DNA of 51,720 nucleotides from NCBI GenBank assembly GCA_029262315.1, contig JAJCZP010000245.1, positions 1 through 51,720 on the forward strand, read 5' to 3'. Source of the stretch: Deltaproteobacteria bacterium (GTDB taxonomy: Bacteria; Desulfobacterota; Binatia; UTPRO1). Made by a program: the position numbers and the translations under genes. Below are positions 40,666 through 48,920 of the stretch, piece after piece (positions within the stretch are counted from its first letter, which is position 1; every line of letters begins with the position of its first letter). The notes beneath the pieces were generated by a model. It was not told the origin of the DNA and ran no database searches. It saw only the letters and a list, made by a program, of their open reading frames with translations.

Positions 40666-42108
40666 ATGACGACGACTGCGCTGCCCCAGCAACTCTTCTC
40701 CGATCGATACGGAGTATCCGAACGCGCCCTCGAACAGGCGCTCGGCTCGGCACTCGCACGTCGCGCCGACTACGGCGACCTGTACTTCGAGCATGCGACC
40801 ACCGAAGCGCTGTCCCTCGAAGATGGCGTCGTCAAGCATACCAGCAAGAATACCTCGCAAGGGGTGGGTGTGCGCGTCCTTGCCGGGGAGAAGACCGGAT
40901 ACGCGTATAGCGACGAGGTGACCGTCGGTGCGCTCGATCAGGCCGCGCGGACGGCCGGACACATCGCCGCGGCATCCTCGGAAGATCGCACCGTCAACGT
41001 AACCCCGGCGGTTCGCGGTCACGACCTCTACGCACTCTCCGCACCACCGATCCAAGCCCCCTTGCGCGACAAAATCGCGCTTCTCGAGGCTATCGACCGC
41101 GAGGCGCGCGCGCTCGACCCACGCGTCAAGAGTGTCCTGGCCTCCATCGTCGTCGAGCAGAAGCTGGTGATGATCGCCACTTCCGACGGCGGGTTGACCA
41201 GCGACGTCCAGCCCCTGGCACGCGTCCAGGTGACCTGCATCGCCGAGGACGCCAACGGCCGGCAGCGCGGCAGCTTCGGCGGCGGCGGTCGCCATCCGTT
41301 CCAATTCTTTCTCGATGGCGACACCCACCTCCGCTATGCCCGCGAGGCAGCGCGCGAGGCCCTGACCAATCTCGATGCGGTCGACGCCCCAGCCGGCGAA
41401 ATGACCGTGGTCCTCGGCCCCGGCTGGCCAGGCATTCTCCTGCACGAAGCCATCGGCCACGGACTCGAGGGCGACTTCAACCGCAAGGGCACCTCCGCAT
41501 TCTCCAACTTGCTCGGCAAGCGCGTCGCCTCGGAATTGTGCACCGTCATCGACGACGGCACGATCCCCAACCGTCGCGGCTCGCTCAATGTCGACGACGA
41601 AGGCACCCCGACCGAGCGCACTGTGCTGATCGAGCGCGGTATTCTTCGCGGCTACCTCCAAGACCGCCTGAACGCCAAGCTCATGGGTATGCCGGCCACC
41701 GGGAACGGCCGGCGCGAGAGCTATGCGCACGCCCCGATGCCGCGAATGACGAACACGTTCATGGTGGCCGGCGAATCCGATCCCGAGGATATCATCCGCT
41801 CCGTCGACCGTGGACTCTATGCCGTGTCGTTCGGCGGAGGCCAGGTCGACATCACCAGCGGAAAGTTCGTCTTCTCCGCGAGTGAGGCTTACCTGATCGA
41901 GAACGGGAAGCGCACCCGCCCGGTCAAGGGCGCCACGCTGATCGGAAACGGCCCCGATGTCCTCACACGCATCGGAATGGTCGGACACGATCAGCGGCTG
42001 GACGAGGGCATCGGAACCTGCGGCAAGGACGGCCAATCGGTTCCCGTCGGTGTCGGCCTCCCAACCATCCGGATCGACGGCCTCGTCGTCGGCGGTACGC
42101 AGGCATGA
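40666..42108 (+). CDS. tldD: Metalloprotease TldD
   Basis: A 480-residue TldD, the zinc-bearing partner of TldE. The motif 'HEAIGHGLEGDF' (HExxxH) near residue 262 is the metal site. Other family blocks are 'LEDGVVKHTSKNTSQGVGVR' and 'DGLVVGG' at the C-terminus. TldD/E cleave unfolded peptides and mature some ribosomally made peptides (microcin B17) or antitoxins. Followed 40 nt later by tldE. Confidence 0.95.
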   Translation: MTTTALPQQLFSDRYGVSERALEQALGSALARRADYGDLYFEHATTEALSLEDGVVKHTSKNTSQGVGVRVLAGEKTGYAYSDEVTVGALDQAARTAGHIAAASSEDRTVNVTPAVRGHDLYALSAPPIQAPLRDKIALLEAIDREARALDPRVKSVLASIVVEQKLVMIATSDGGLTSDVQPLARVQVTCIAEDANGRQRGSFGGGGRHPFQFFLDGDTHLRYAREAAREALTNLDAVDAPAGEMTVVLGPGWPGILLHEAIGHGLEGDFNRKGTSAFSNLLGKRVASELCTVIDDGTIPNRRGSLNVDDEGTPTERTVLIERGILRGYLQDRLNAKLMGMPATGNGRRESYAHAPMPRMTNTFMVAGESDPEDIIRSVDRGLYAVSFGGGQVDITSGKFVFSASEAYLIENGKRTRPVKGATLIGNGPDVLTRIGMVGHDQRLDEGIGTCGKDGQSVPVGVGLPTIRIDGLVVGGTQA

Positions 42109-42137
42109 CCCACCGCGGACACGCAGGCATGACCCAC
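42097..42137 (+). repeat. Short direct duplication at the tldD/tldE junction
   Basis: The 17-nt ACGCAGGCATGACCCAC occurs at 42097-42113, spanning the tldD stop codon, and again at 42121-42137 with a 24-bp period. A partial third GGCATGA covers the tldE start. Confidence 0.9.
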
Positions 42138-42148
42138 GTGAGCCCGGC

Positions 42149-43516
42149 ATGAGTACGACGGCTGCGCGCGCCGATGAGCTGCGCTCCGTGCTGCAAGAAA
42201 CGCTCGATCACGCCAGCGCCGCGGGCGCCACGGCGGCCGATGTCGTTGCCGCGGAGAGCCTCGCCCTGTCGGCCTCGGTACGCCTGGGCGAAGTCGAGAA
42301 GCTCACTGACGCCCGCGAGAAGCGCCTCGGTCTCCGCGTCTTTGTCGGTGGCCGGTCTGCCATCGCCGGAACGTCGGACCTCTCGAAGCGGAGTCTCCGT
42401 CGCTTCGCCGTGGAAACGGTCGAGCTCGCACGCGTCACCGCCGCCGACCCGCTGAACGGCCTCCCCGACCGCGGCGCCCTGGCAACCGAAGCTCCCGATC
42501 TCGATCTCTACGACACCGGCGCGACGATCGTCGCCCCCGACGACGCGCTCCAAGACGCGCGCACCGCCGAAGCCGCGGCGCTCGAGGCCGACCCCCGCCT
42601 CGACAACTCGGAGGGCGCGGAGTTCTCGCAAAACGCCTCGACCATCGCCTACGCCTCGACGCTCGGCTTCGACGGCGGCTATCGGCGGTCGAGTTTCCAT
42701 CTGGGAGTCCAGCCCGTCGCCACGGCCGACGGAGCGATGCAGCGGGACTACTGGTACGCCCGCGCACGCCACCGAACCGATCTCGAAGATGCGAGATCCA
42801 TCGGCCAGCGCGCCGCCGCCCGCACCCTACGACGACTCGGCGCCCGCAAGGTCAAGACACAGGAGGCCCCGGTCGTCTTCGAACCGGAGGTCGCCGCCTC
42901 ACTCCTAGGCCACCTGGCCGGCGCCGTCACGGGTCAGAGTCTGTATCGCGGGACATCGTTTCTCCTCGGACGCCTGGGCGAAACCATTGCCGCCTCGGGA
43001 GTCACCGTCGTCGATGACGGACGACTCCAGCGGGGCCATGGCTCTCGCCCGTTCGACGCCGAGGGACTGCCCACACGCAGGAACGTGGTCGTCGAGAACG
43101 GCCACCTACGGAGCTACCTCCTCGACACCTACTCCGCACGCCGCCTCGAGCTGCAGCCGACGGGAAACGCGGCTCGTGCCGTCGACGGAGGCCCGTCGTC
43201 ATCGCCCACGAACCTCTACCTCGAAGCCGGGCAGCACTCCCCCGACGACATCATCGGCTCGATCGACCGAGGCCTGCTGGTCACCGAACTGATCGGCTTC
43301 GGTGTGAACCAGGTGACGGGTGACTACTCGCGAGGCGCCGCTGGCCTGTGGATCGAACACGGCGAAGTGACACACGCCGTCGAAGAGATCACGATCGCAG
43401 GAAACCTGCTCGACATGTTCCGCGACATCGAGATGATCGGCAACGATCTGACCTTTCGCGGCAGCATCGCCGCCCCGACCGTGAAGATCGGGCGCATGAC
43501 CATCGCCGGCAGCTAG
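42149..43516 (+). CDS. pmbA: TldE/PmbA family protein
   Basis: A 455-residue TldE, the partner lacking the HExxxH site. Features are 'LSLSASVRLGEVEKLTDARE'-like N-terminal block (here 'LALSASVRLGEVEKLTDARE'), 'LGARKVKTQEAPVVFEPE' and 'GNAARAVDGGPSSSPTNLYL', with C-terminal 'MIGNDLTFRGSIAAPTVKIG'. ATG 42149 follows the tldD stop closely; a frame running further upstream lies inside tldD. Confidence 0.94.
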   Translation: MSTTAARADELRSVLQETLDHASAAGATAADVVAAESLALSASVRLGEVEKLTDAREKRLGLRVFVGGRSAIAGTSDLSKRSLRRFAVETVELARVTAADPLNGLPDRGALATEAPDLDLYDTGATIVAPDDALQDARTAEAAALEADPRLDNSEGAEFSQNASTIAYASTLGFDGGYRRSSFHLGVQPVATADGAMQRDYWYARARHRTDLEDARSIGQRAAARTLRRLGARKVKTQEAPVVFEPEVAASLLGHLAGAVTGQSLYRGTSFLLGRLGETIAASGVTVVDDGRLQRGHGSRPFDAEGLPTRRNVVVENGHLRSYLLDTYSARRLELQPTGNAARAVDGGPSSSPTNLYLEAGQHSPDDIIGSIDRGLLVTELIGFGVNQVTGDYSRGAAGLWIEHGEVTHAVEEITIAGNLLDMFRDIEMIGNDLTFRGSIAAPTVKIGRMTIAGS

Positions 43517-43546
43517 CGACGCGCGGTCAGAACCGCCTCGGCCCGA

Positions 43547-44167
43547 CTATCGGAGCGCGTCGAGGCCGGCCAGGTCGTGAACGCTGGCGCGCTGATTCAG
43601 GCGCTGAATCCAGCTCGCGAGGTTCTTCCACTCGGGGTCGAGCTCGATGCCCAGCGCCGGCAGGATCACTACGCGCGGCGCGAACGCGACATCCGCGAGG
43701 GAAAAGTTCCCTACCAACCAGGACCGTCCGGACAGGGAACCGTCGAGAACCGCCAGCATGCGGCCAACCTGCTGTCGTGCCGCCGTCACACGCTCGGTGT
43801 TCTGCTCACCCTCCGGCTTCCGCGTCTCTTCTAGAATGGCATCGGTGACGCGAATGAAGGCATTGTCCGCATAGTCTTCGAGGGCGCGGACGCGTGCGCG
43901 AGCCGCCGAATCCGAGGGCATCAGCTCCGGATGGGGATACTCATCCTCGAGATACTCGTTGATGATTGTCGAATCGTAGACGATGACCTCGTCGTCGATC
44001 AGTGCCGGCACCGTGCCGAAAGGGTTGAGCTTCAGGAAATCCGGGCTCTTTTGCTCGCCGGCCTGGAGGTCGATCGCCGTGGTCTCAAAGCTGAGATCTT
44101 TCTCGGCAAGGACAATGCGCGTCTTCTGGCAGAACGGACTCTCAGCACAATCGTACAGCTTCAGCAT
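43547..44167 (-). CDS. Glutathione S-transferase family protein
   Basis: A 206-residue GST-like protein. The thioredoxin-fold N-terminus has 'YDCAESPFCQKTRIVLAEKD' (Cys in SPFC) and the cis-Pro/glutathione motif 'GTVPALIDDEVIVYDSTIIN'. The helical C-terminal domain includes 'SWLVGNFSLADVAFAPRV'. Resembles beta/zeta or SspA-like GSTs. ATG 44167 with GGGAAGGG upstream. Substrate unknown; convergent with tldE. Confidence 0.9.
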   Translation of the reverse strand: MLKLYDCAESPFCQKTRIVLAEKDLSFETTAIDLQAGEQKSPDFLKLNPFGTVPALIDDEVIVYDSTIINEYLEDEYPHPELMPSDSAARARVRALEDYADNAFIRVTDAILEETRKPEGEQNTERVTAARQQVGRMLAVLDGSLSGRSWLVGNFSLADVAFAPRVVILPALGIELDPEWKNLASWIQRLNQRASVHDLAGLDALR

Positions 44168-44302
44168 CAATCAACCCTTCCCCAACAGTGTTCTAGATTT
44201 CAAACCCGGTGAAGAGGCGCAGCTTATGGGAATCATCCCAATCGCGAAAGGCCACGGCGTGCATTTTTTCTGCGCCCGGGGTCCCGACCTCGCCGAACTA
44301 GC

Positions 44303-45154
44303 TCACGGTAGGTGCTGCCAGGCGTGATAGGAGCTCCGGACCAGCGGGCCGGCCTCGACGTGCCGGAAGCCGAAATCTTTGGCCAAGGCCCCGATCTCGG
44401 CGAACTCGTCGGGGTGGAGATAGCGCGCGACGGCCAACTGGGATGGACTCGGACGGAGGTATTGCCCGAGGGTCAAGATATCGCATGCGTGCTCTCGGAG
44501 ATCCTCGAACACCCGAAGAAGCTCGCCCCGCTCCTCACCGAGGCCGAGCATGAGACCGCTCTTGGTCGGCAGCTCCGGTCGCAGTCGCTTGGCCGCCCGG
44601 AGCAACGCCAGGGAGCGCTCGTAGCGCGATCCCGGCCGTGCCTGCTTGTACAGTCGTGGCACGGTCTCGGTGTTGTGGTTCAGGACGGCAATCGGCGCCG
44701 CGACAACGGTCGCCACCGCGGCCTCGTCTCCTTGGAAGTCCGGGACGAGCACCTCCACCCGGCATCCTGGCTGGTGTGCCACAATGGCGCGCGCCGTCGC
44801 GGCGAAATGCGCCGCACCGCCATCCGCAAGATCGTCGCGATCGACCGAGGTCACCACGACGTGGCGCAACCCCAGCTCTGCCGCCGCCTCCCCGACCCGG
44901 CGCGGCTCGTCGGCGTCGACCGTCGCGGGCCGGCCGTGCTGGACAGCGCAAAAACCGCAGTTCCGCGTGCAGGTGTCGCCGAGCAGCATGAACGTCGCCG
45001 TACCGTGCGCCCAGCACTCACCGACATTCGGGCACTGCGCTTCCTCGCAAACCGTATGGAGATCGAGCCTCCGGACGACCGTCCGGGTCTCATCGACGGC
45101 GGCGCCGGTCGGGGCACGTACCCGAATCCACTCTGGATGGCGACGGGGGATCAC
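44303..45154 (-). CDS. lipA: Lipoyl synthase LipA
   Basis: A 283-residue radical-SAM enzyme that inserts two sulfurs into octanoyl-protein. Auxiliary cluster 'CEEAQCPNVGEC' and radical-SAM 'CTRNCGFC' are intact, as is the C-terminal 'RSSYHA' Ser ligand. The GTG at 45154 (VIPRRHPEW...) is preferred. It has GAGGTGG upstream and matches where LipA homologues begin; further-upstream starts only add two 11-residue repeats (GDPPSPLRGGW type) from the junction duplication. Confidence 0.94.
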   Translation of the reverse strand: MIPRRHPEWIRVRAPTGAAVDETRTVVRRLDLHTVCEEAQCPNVGECWAHGTATFMLLGDTCTRNCGFCAVQHGRPATVDADEPRRVGEAAAELGLRHVVVTSVDRDDLADGGAAHFAATARAIVAHQPGCRVEVLVPDFQGDEAAVATVVAAPIAVLNHNTETVPRLYKQARPGSRYERSLALLRAAKRLRPELPTKSGLMLGLGEERGELLRVFEDLREHACDILTLGQYLRPSPSQLAVARYLHPDEFAEIGALAKDFGFRHVEAGPLVRSSYHAWQHLP

Positions 45155-45220
45155 CCACCCACCTCGCACTGGCGATGGGGGGTCGCCCCACCCCCCGCGC
45201 AATGGCGATGGGGGGTCACC
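45155..45220 (-). repeat. 33-bp tandem duplication at the lipB/lipA junction
   Basis: Two adjacent 33-nt units (45220-45188 and 45187-45155) fill almost the whole gap between the lipB stop and the lipA GTG. Each starts with GG[T/C]GACCCCCCATCGCCA. The lipA start region (GTGATCCCCCGTCGCCA) is a third, diverged copy. Confidence 0.9.
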
Positions 45221-45866
45221 CACCCACCACGTAGCCAAACGTTGCCCGAAACTCCTGCTCGACGACCCGGGCCACCTCTGGAAGCGCAGGACACGCGCCC
45301 GTCGCCTGCTCGAGTGACGTCACCCCGGTGCCCTCGAGACCGCAGGGTACGATCGCAGAGAACGCGCCACGCATGTCGGCAACGTTCAGCGCGAATCCGT
45401 GCAGCGTCACCCACCGTCGCATACCGACGCCGATGGCGGCGAGCTTGTCTTGCCCACACCAAACGCCGGTCATGCCGACCCGCCGCTCCGTGCGCACGCC
45501 GTAACGCTCCGCTACGCGCATGAGCACCGATTCGAGATCCCGGAGATACCGGTCGACGTCCTGCCCTCGCTGGCCGAGGTTGATGATCGGATAGCCGACG
45601 AGCTGCCCCGGGGCGTGGCAGGTGGCGTCGCCGCCACGGCTCACGCGCAACACCGGCACGTCGGCCCGCAGGACGTGGTCGGCGTCGCCCCGTCGCCCAA
45701 GCGTAATCACTGGCTCGTGCTCCACCAGGACCAGGCAGTCGCGTGCGCCATCGGCCACCTCCGCCTGTAGTTCTCGTTGCAGCGCCAGCGTGGCTTCATA
45801 GCACTCGCGGCCGCGCCAGAGAATCCGCAGGTCGTCCGTGGAGCGGGCTGCGGCACTACCGGCCAT
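45216..45866 (-). CDS. lipB: Octanoyltransferase LipB
   Basis: A 216-residue enzyme that moves octanoate from ACP to lipoyl domains. Family blocks are 'LVLVEHEPVITLGRRGDADH', 'SRGGDATCHAPGQLVGYPI', the catalytic Lys in 'GQDKLAAIGV' and the catalytic Cys in 'IVPCGLEGTGVTSL'. ATG 45866 overlaps the E2 stop by 11 nt. Works with the following lipA. Confidence 0.94.
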   Translation of the reverse strand: MAGSAAARSTDDLRILWRGRECYEATLALQRELQAEVADGARDCLVLVEHEPVITLGRRGDADHVLRADVPVLRVSRGGDATCHAPGQLVGYPIINLGQRGQDVDRYLRDLESVLMRVAERYGVRTERRVGMTGVWCGQDKLAAIGVGMRRWVTLHGFALNVADMRGAFSAIVPCGLEGTGVTSLEQATGACPALPEVARVVEQEFRATFGYVVGG

Positions 45867-47115
45867 CCACCACCAGGACGATCGGCTGCTCGAGCAAATG
45901 CGCGAGTTCCTCGAGGAAGCGGCTCGCCATCGCACCGTCGACGATCCGATGATCGCACGACAACGTCACCCGCATGGTTTTGGCGGCGACGAGACGGCCC
46001 TCGCGGGCTACGGCGCGCTCTTTGATCGCGCCCACGGCGAGAATCGCGGCTTGCGGCGGATTGATCACCGCGGTGAAACTGTCGATCGAGAACATGCCGA
46101 GGTTGCTCACCGTGAAGGTCCCGCCGGATAGATCCTCACGCGCGAAACGCCCCTGAGTGGCCTGTTCGCCCAGTCGACGCGCTTCGACGGCCAGCGCAGC
46201 CAGCGAGCGCTCGTCGGCATGCCGCAGCACCGGCACGATCAGCCCGTCGTCGATGGCCACCGCCATGCCCAGGTTGATGTCGGCATGAATCACGAACGCG
46301 TCGTCTTCGAACGAGCTGTTCAAGCGGGGATGGTGCCGGAGCGCGAGCGCGCACGCGCGGAGGATCATGTGGGTGTACGTGGGCGGCGTGGCGTACACCT
46401 CGCTCGCCGCCAGCGCCGCCTTCAGACGCACGGCCTCCGTCATGTCGATCTCCATGGTGACCGAGAAGTGCGGAATGTCGCGAAACGCCTGCGTCATGCG
46501 TCGCGCAATGGAGCGCCGCATACGCGAGAGCTCGTGCCGCTCCGCGGGTGCGGCAGGCTCCTCGATCGACGCGCGCGGCGCACTCGGTACAGCCGCGGCG
46601 GGAGTACCCACGTTCGCGCTTCGCGCTGCGGTGACTGGCGCAGTTTCCGGCGGGCGATCCCCCACCAGCGCGAGCACATCCTCCTTCACGATCCGCCCGC
46701 CTGGACCACTGCCGCGAACCTCGCTGAGCGGAATGCGATGTTCTTCAGCCAACTGCCGCGCGGCGGGGGAGGACTTGATCAAGCCCGACGGGGTCGCAGG
46801 AGCGGGAGGCGGCGCCGTGTGCGTCTCGGGGCGCGCATTCGGGCTCGATCCCGCTGTCGGCTCGGGATCGGCGGAGGACTCGTCGTTGAGACGCGCCAAT
46901 ACCGTGCCAACGGTCGCACTCTCCCCCACCCCGACCTCGATCGACGCGAGCGTCCCCGAGGCCGAAGCCTCGAGTTCCATGTCCGCTTTGTCGGTCTCGA
47001 CCTCCGCGAGGACCTCGCCCACGTCCACGTGATCGCCTGCCTGCTTCAACCAGCGCAGGATGGTCCCCTCCTCCATCGTGTCGCTCAGCCGAGGCATGAG
47101 AATCTCTACCGCCAT
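45856..47115 (-). CDS. Dihydrolipoamide acyltransferase, E2 component
   Basis: A 419-residue E2. The lipoyl domain has the modified Lys in 'VETDKADMELEASASG'. A Pro/Ala linker and the peripheral-subunit-binding domain 'SPAARQLAEEHRIPLSEVRG' follow. The catalytic core has 'TYTHMILRACALAL' and the active-site 'CDHRIVDGAMASRFLEEL'. It substrates LipA/LipB, whose genes follow in the same operon. No E1 or E3 gene lies beside it; the nearest E1 pair is in the glycan cluster at 29754-31782. Acyl specificity (pyruvate or other) is not certain. Confidence 0.92.
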   Translation of the reverse strand: MAVEILMPRLSDTMEEGTILRWLKQAGDHVDVGEVLAEVETDKADMELEASASGTLASIEVGVGESATVGTVLARLNDESSADPEPTAGSSPNARPETHTAPPPAPATPSGLIKSSPAARQLAEEHRIPLSEVRGSGPGGRIVKEDVLALVGDRPPETAPVTAARSANVGTPAAAVPSAPRASIEEPAAPAERHELSRMRRSIARRMTQAFRDIPHFSVTMEIDMTEAVRLKAALAASEVYATPPTYTHMILRACALALRHHPRLNSSFEDDAFVIHADINLGMAVAIDDGLIVPVLRHADERSLAALAVEARRLGEQATQGRFAREDLSGGTFTVSNLGMFSIDSFTAVINPPQAAILAVGAIKERAVAREGRLVAAKTMRVTLSCDHRIVDGAMASRFLEELAHLLEQPIVLVVDGR

Positions 47116-47121
47116 GCCTGA

Positions 47122-47150
47122 AGTATACGGCCCTCCCCCGGCCCGCGAAA
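47122..47150 (-). promoter_or_regulatory. Candidate sigma-70 promoter of the E2-lipB-lipA operon
   Basis: TATACT is 17 nt from a weak -35 (TTTCGC). The start would fall at or next to the ATG at 47115, implying a leaderless message; no ribosome site is visible there. Confidence 0.4.
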
Positions 47151-47167
47151 CCGTGCCTCCGAACGGC

Positions 47168-47869
47168 CTATTCGGCCACGGGCGCGGACCGAGCGGGCGC
47201 ACAGGGTGCGAACGAGCGGCGATGCAGCGGGCTTGGTCCATGCGTCGCCAACGCGGTCAGGTGTTCAGGGGTGGCGTAGCCGACGTGACGCCGAAACCCG
47301 TACTGCGGATAGCGAGCATCGAAAGCCCGCATGAGCGCATCGCGATGCTCCTTGGCAACGATCGACGCCGCCGCGACCGAGTAGACGAAGCTATCCCCAC
47401 GAACGAACGCGCTCTGTGGCATCGGCATCTCGGGAATCGTTCGGGCATCGACCAGCAGATATTCGGGCGGTGCGGGGAGATCCGCCACGGCCAACCGCAT
47501 CGCCTGCAGCCCGGCCCAGTAGATGTTCAGGCGATCGATTTCTGGTGCGTCCACTACGCCGATGCCGATCCCACGCGCGACGATACGGATCGCCTCGACC
47601 GCACGAGCCCGCGCCGCGGCGCTCATCCGCTTGGAGTCCGTCAGCCCATCGGGCAGTCCCTGCTCCCCGAACACGACCGCGGCTGCCACGACGGGTCCGG
47701 CGAGCGGCCCCATGCCGACCTCGTCGATGCCCGCGACCCGCGTGAGGCCCGCGCCCCAGAGAAACCGTTCGACGTACGGCTCCGCGAACGTCAGGCCGCG
47801 TCCCGGACGCCGACCGCGCACGGCCCTGCCCCGCGCCACCGTCAACCGAGGGTCCGCTCCCACAGCCAT
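47168..47869 (-). CDS. rnhB: Ribonuclease HII
   Basis: A 233-residue RNase HII, which removes ribonucleotides and primers from DNA. Active-site regions are 'AGIDEVGMGPLAGPVVAAAV', 'LTDSKRMS', 'LLVDART' and 'EHRDALM'. The GRG motif that recognises the RNA-DNA junction reads GMG here. The N-terminal 35 residues are Arg-rich and may reflect an upstream false start, though the ATG at 47869 overlaps the hupE-like stop and no better start is obvious. Confidence 0.92.
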   Translation of the reverse strand: MAVGADPRLTVARGRAVRGRRPGRGLTFAEPYVERFLWGAGLTRVAGIDEVGMGPLAGPVVAAAVVFGEQGLPDGLTDSKRMSAAARARAVEAIRIVARGIGIGVVDAPEIDRLNIYWAGLQAMRLAVADLPAPPEYLLVDARTIPEMPMPQSAFVRGDSFVYSVAAASIVAKEHRDALMRAFDARYPQYGFRRHVGYATPEHLTALATHGPSPLHRRSFAPCAPARSAPVAE

Positions 47870-48915
47870 ACGAGGGACAGTACGAGCGTTGCCAGTGACA
47901 CCGCAACGACGATGGCACGACGATACCGCACCCGCTGCACGATCAGAATGAACGGATAGGCGAGGAGCACGATCGCGATCTGCCCGAGCTCGACCCCAAG
48001 GTTGAACGACACGAGCGCCACAACGAGCGCATCGGTCGACAACTGCAGATCACGCAAGATCGACGCGAATCCGAACCCGTGCACGAGCCCGAAGGCGAAG
48101 GTCAGGCGCCACCGACCATGATTGCGGTCGAAGAGCAGGTTCTCAGCCGCCACCCAGGCGATCGAGAGCGCGATGGCGGCCTCGACGGGTTTGCTCGGCA
48201 GCACGACGATGTCGAGCGCGGCCAATGCGAGCGTGATGCTGTGGGCCACCGTAAACGACGTCACGATCCCGACGAGCGCCCGCACCCCACCCCCGACGAT
48301 CAGCAGGGCAATCAAGAACAGAATATGATCGTACCCGGTGGCAATATGCTCGATGCCGAGCAGAACGAATCGCTGCAGTACCTCCCATCGCCCCGGGGCA
48401 TTTCCAACCACCACCTCGATGTGGTCTCGGGTGAACAGATACTCTTCGACCCCTCCGGGGAACCGAACCTTGGTGAGGTTGTATCCCCGCCCCCCGCTGA
48501 GCTGCATCAGGCGGTTCACCAGCCGGATCGGCCGTGTGCCATCGCAGGGTCCCCGCAGCCGGAACACCACCGCGCGTCGCGGATCGATCGAGAAGTCGAC
48601 AAGGGTCAGCGGACAGGGCTCCCCCCCGGACTCAACCTCTAGACCGCGGGCGAAGCGTTGCTTCAACACGGGATAGTAGTCGAGAATCTCCTCACTGGTG
48701 AGCGTACCGTCGTCGTCGATATCCGCGACGGTCAGGTCGTGCACCGAGAGCGCCAGGTCGTACCTGATCCGCGTGGGCTCCACGACGATGGCCGCCGAGC
48801 TGATGCCCTGCGGATGCGCCCACGCCGACGTCACTCCACCCAGGACCGCCGTGACAACCAGGCCCCACAGAAGTCCGTGGCTCGATCGCCGCCGCTGGTC
48901 CGTACCGGCTGCCAC
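47842..48915 (-). CDS. HupE/UreJ-like membrane protein with EF-hand-like loop
   Basis: A 357-residue protein. A signal or first membrane helix (GLLWGLVVTAVLGG) is followed by a periplasmic domain containing 'DIDDDGTLTSEEI', a good calcium-binding EF-hand loop. At least five membrane segments follow, with the HupE/UreJ_2 motif 'GIEHIATGYDHILFLIALLI' and 'AFGLVHGFGFASIL'. This family is linked to nickel/cobalt or hydrogenase/urease metal supply and to unknown roles. Translationally linked to rnhB (28-nt overlap) and 5 nt after the HEAT-repeat gene. Confidence 0.87.
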   Translation of the reverse strand: MAAGTDQRRRSSHGLLWGLVVTAVLGGVTSAWAHPQGISSAAIVVEPTRIRYDLALSVHDLTVADIDDDGTLTSEEILDYYPVLKQRFARGLEVESGGEPCPLTLVDFSIDPRRAVVFRLRGPCDGTRPIRLVNRLMQLSGGRGYNLTKVRFPGGVEEYLFTRDHIEVVVGNAPGRWEVLQRFVLLGIEHIATGYDHILFLIALLIVGGGVRALVGIVTSFTVAHSITLALAALDIVVLPSKPVEAAIALSIAWVAAENLLFDRNHGRWRLTFAFGLVHGFGFASILRDLQLSTDALVVALVSFNLGVELGQIAIVLLAYPFILIVQRVRYRRAIVVAVSLATLVLSLVWLWERTLG

Positions 48916-48920
48916 CGCGC

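Noticed and set aside
43523-43536. GCGGT-CAGA-ACCGC hairpin between convergent tldE and GST genes
   Set aside because: Five-bp stem with no T-run on either side; may be chance in GC-rich DNA.
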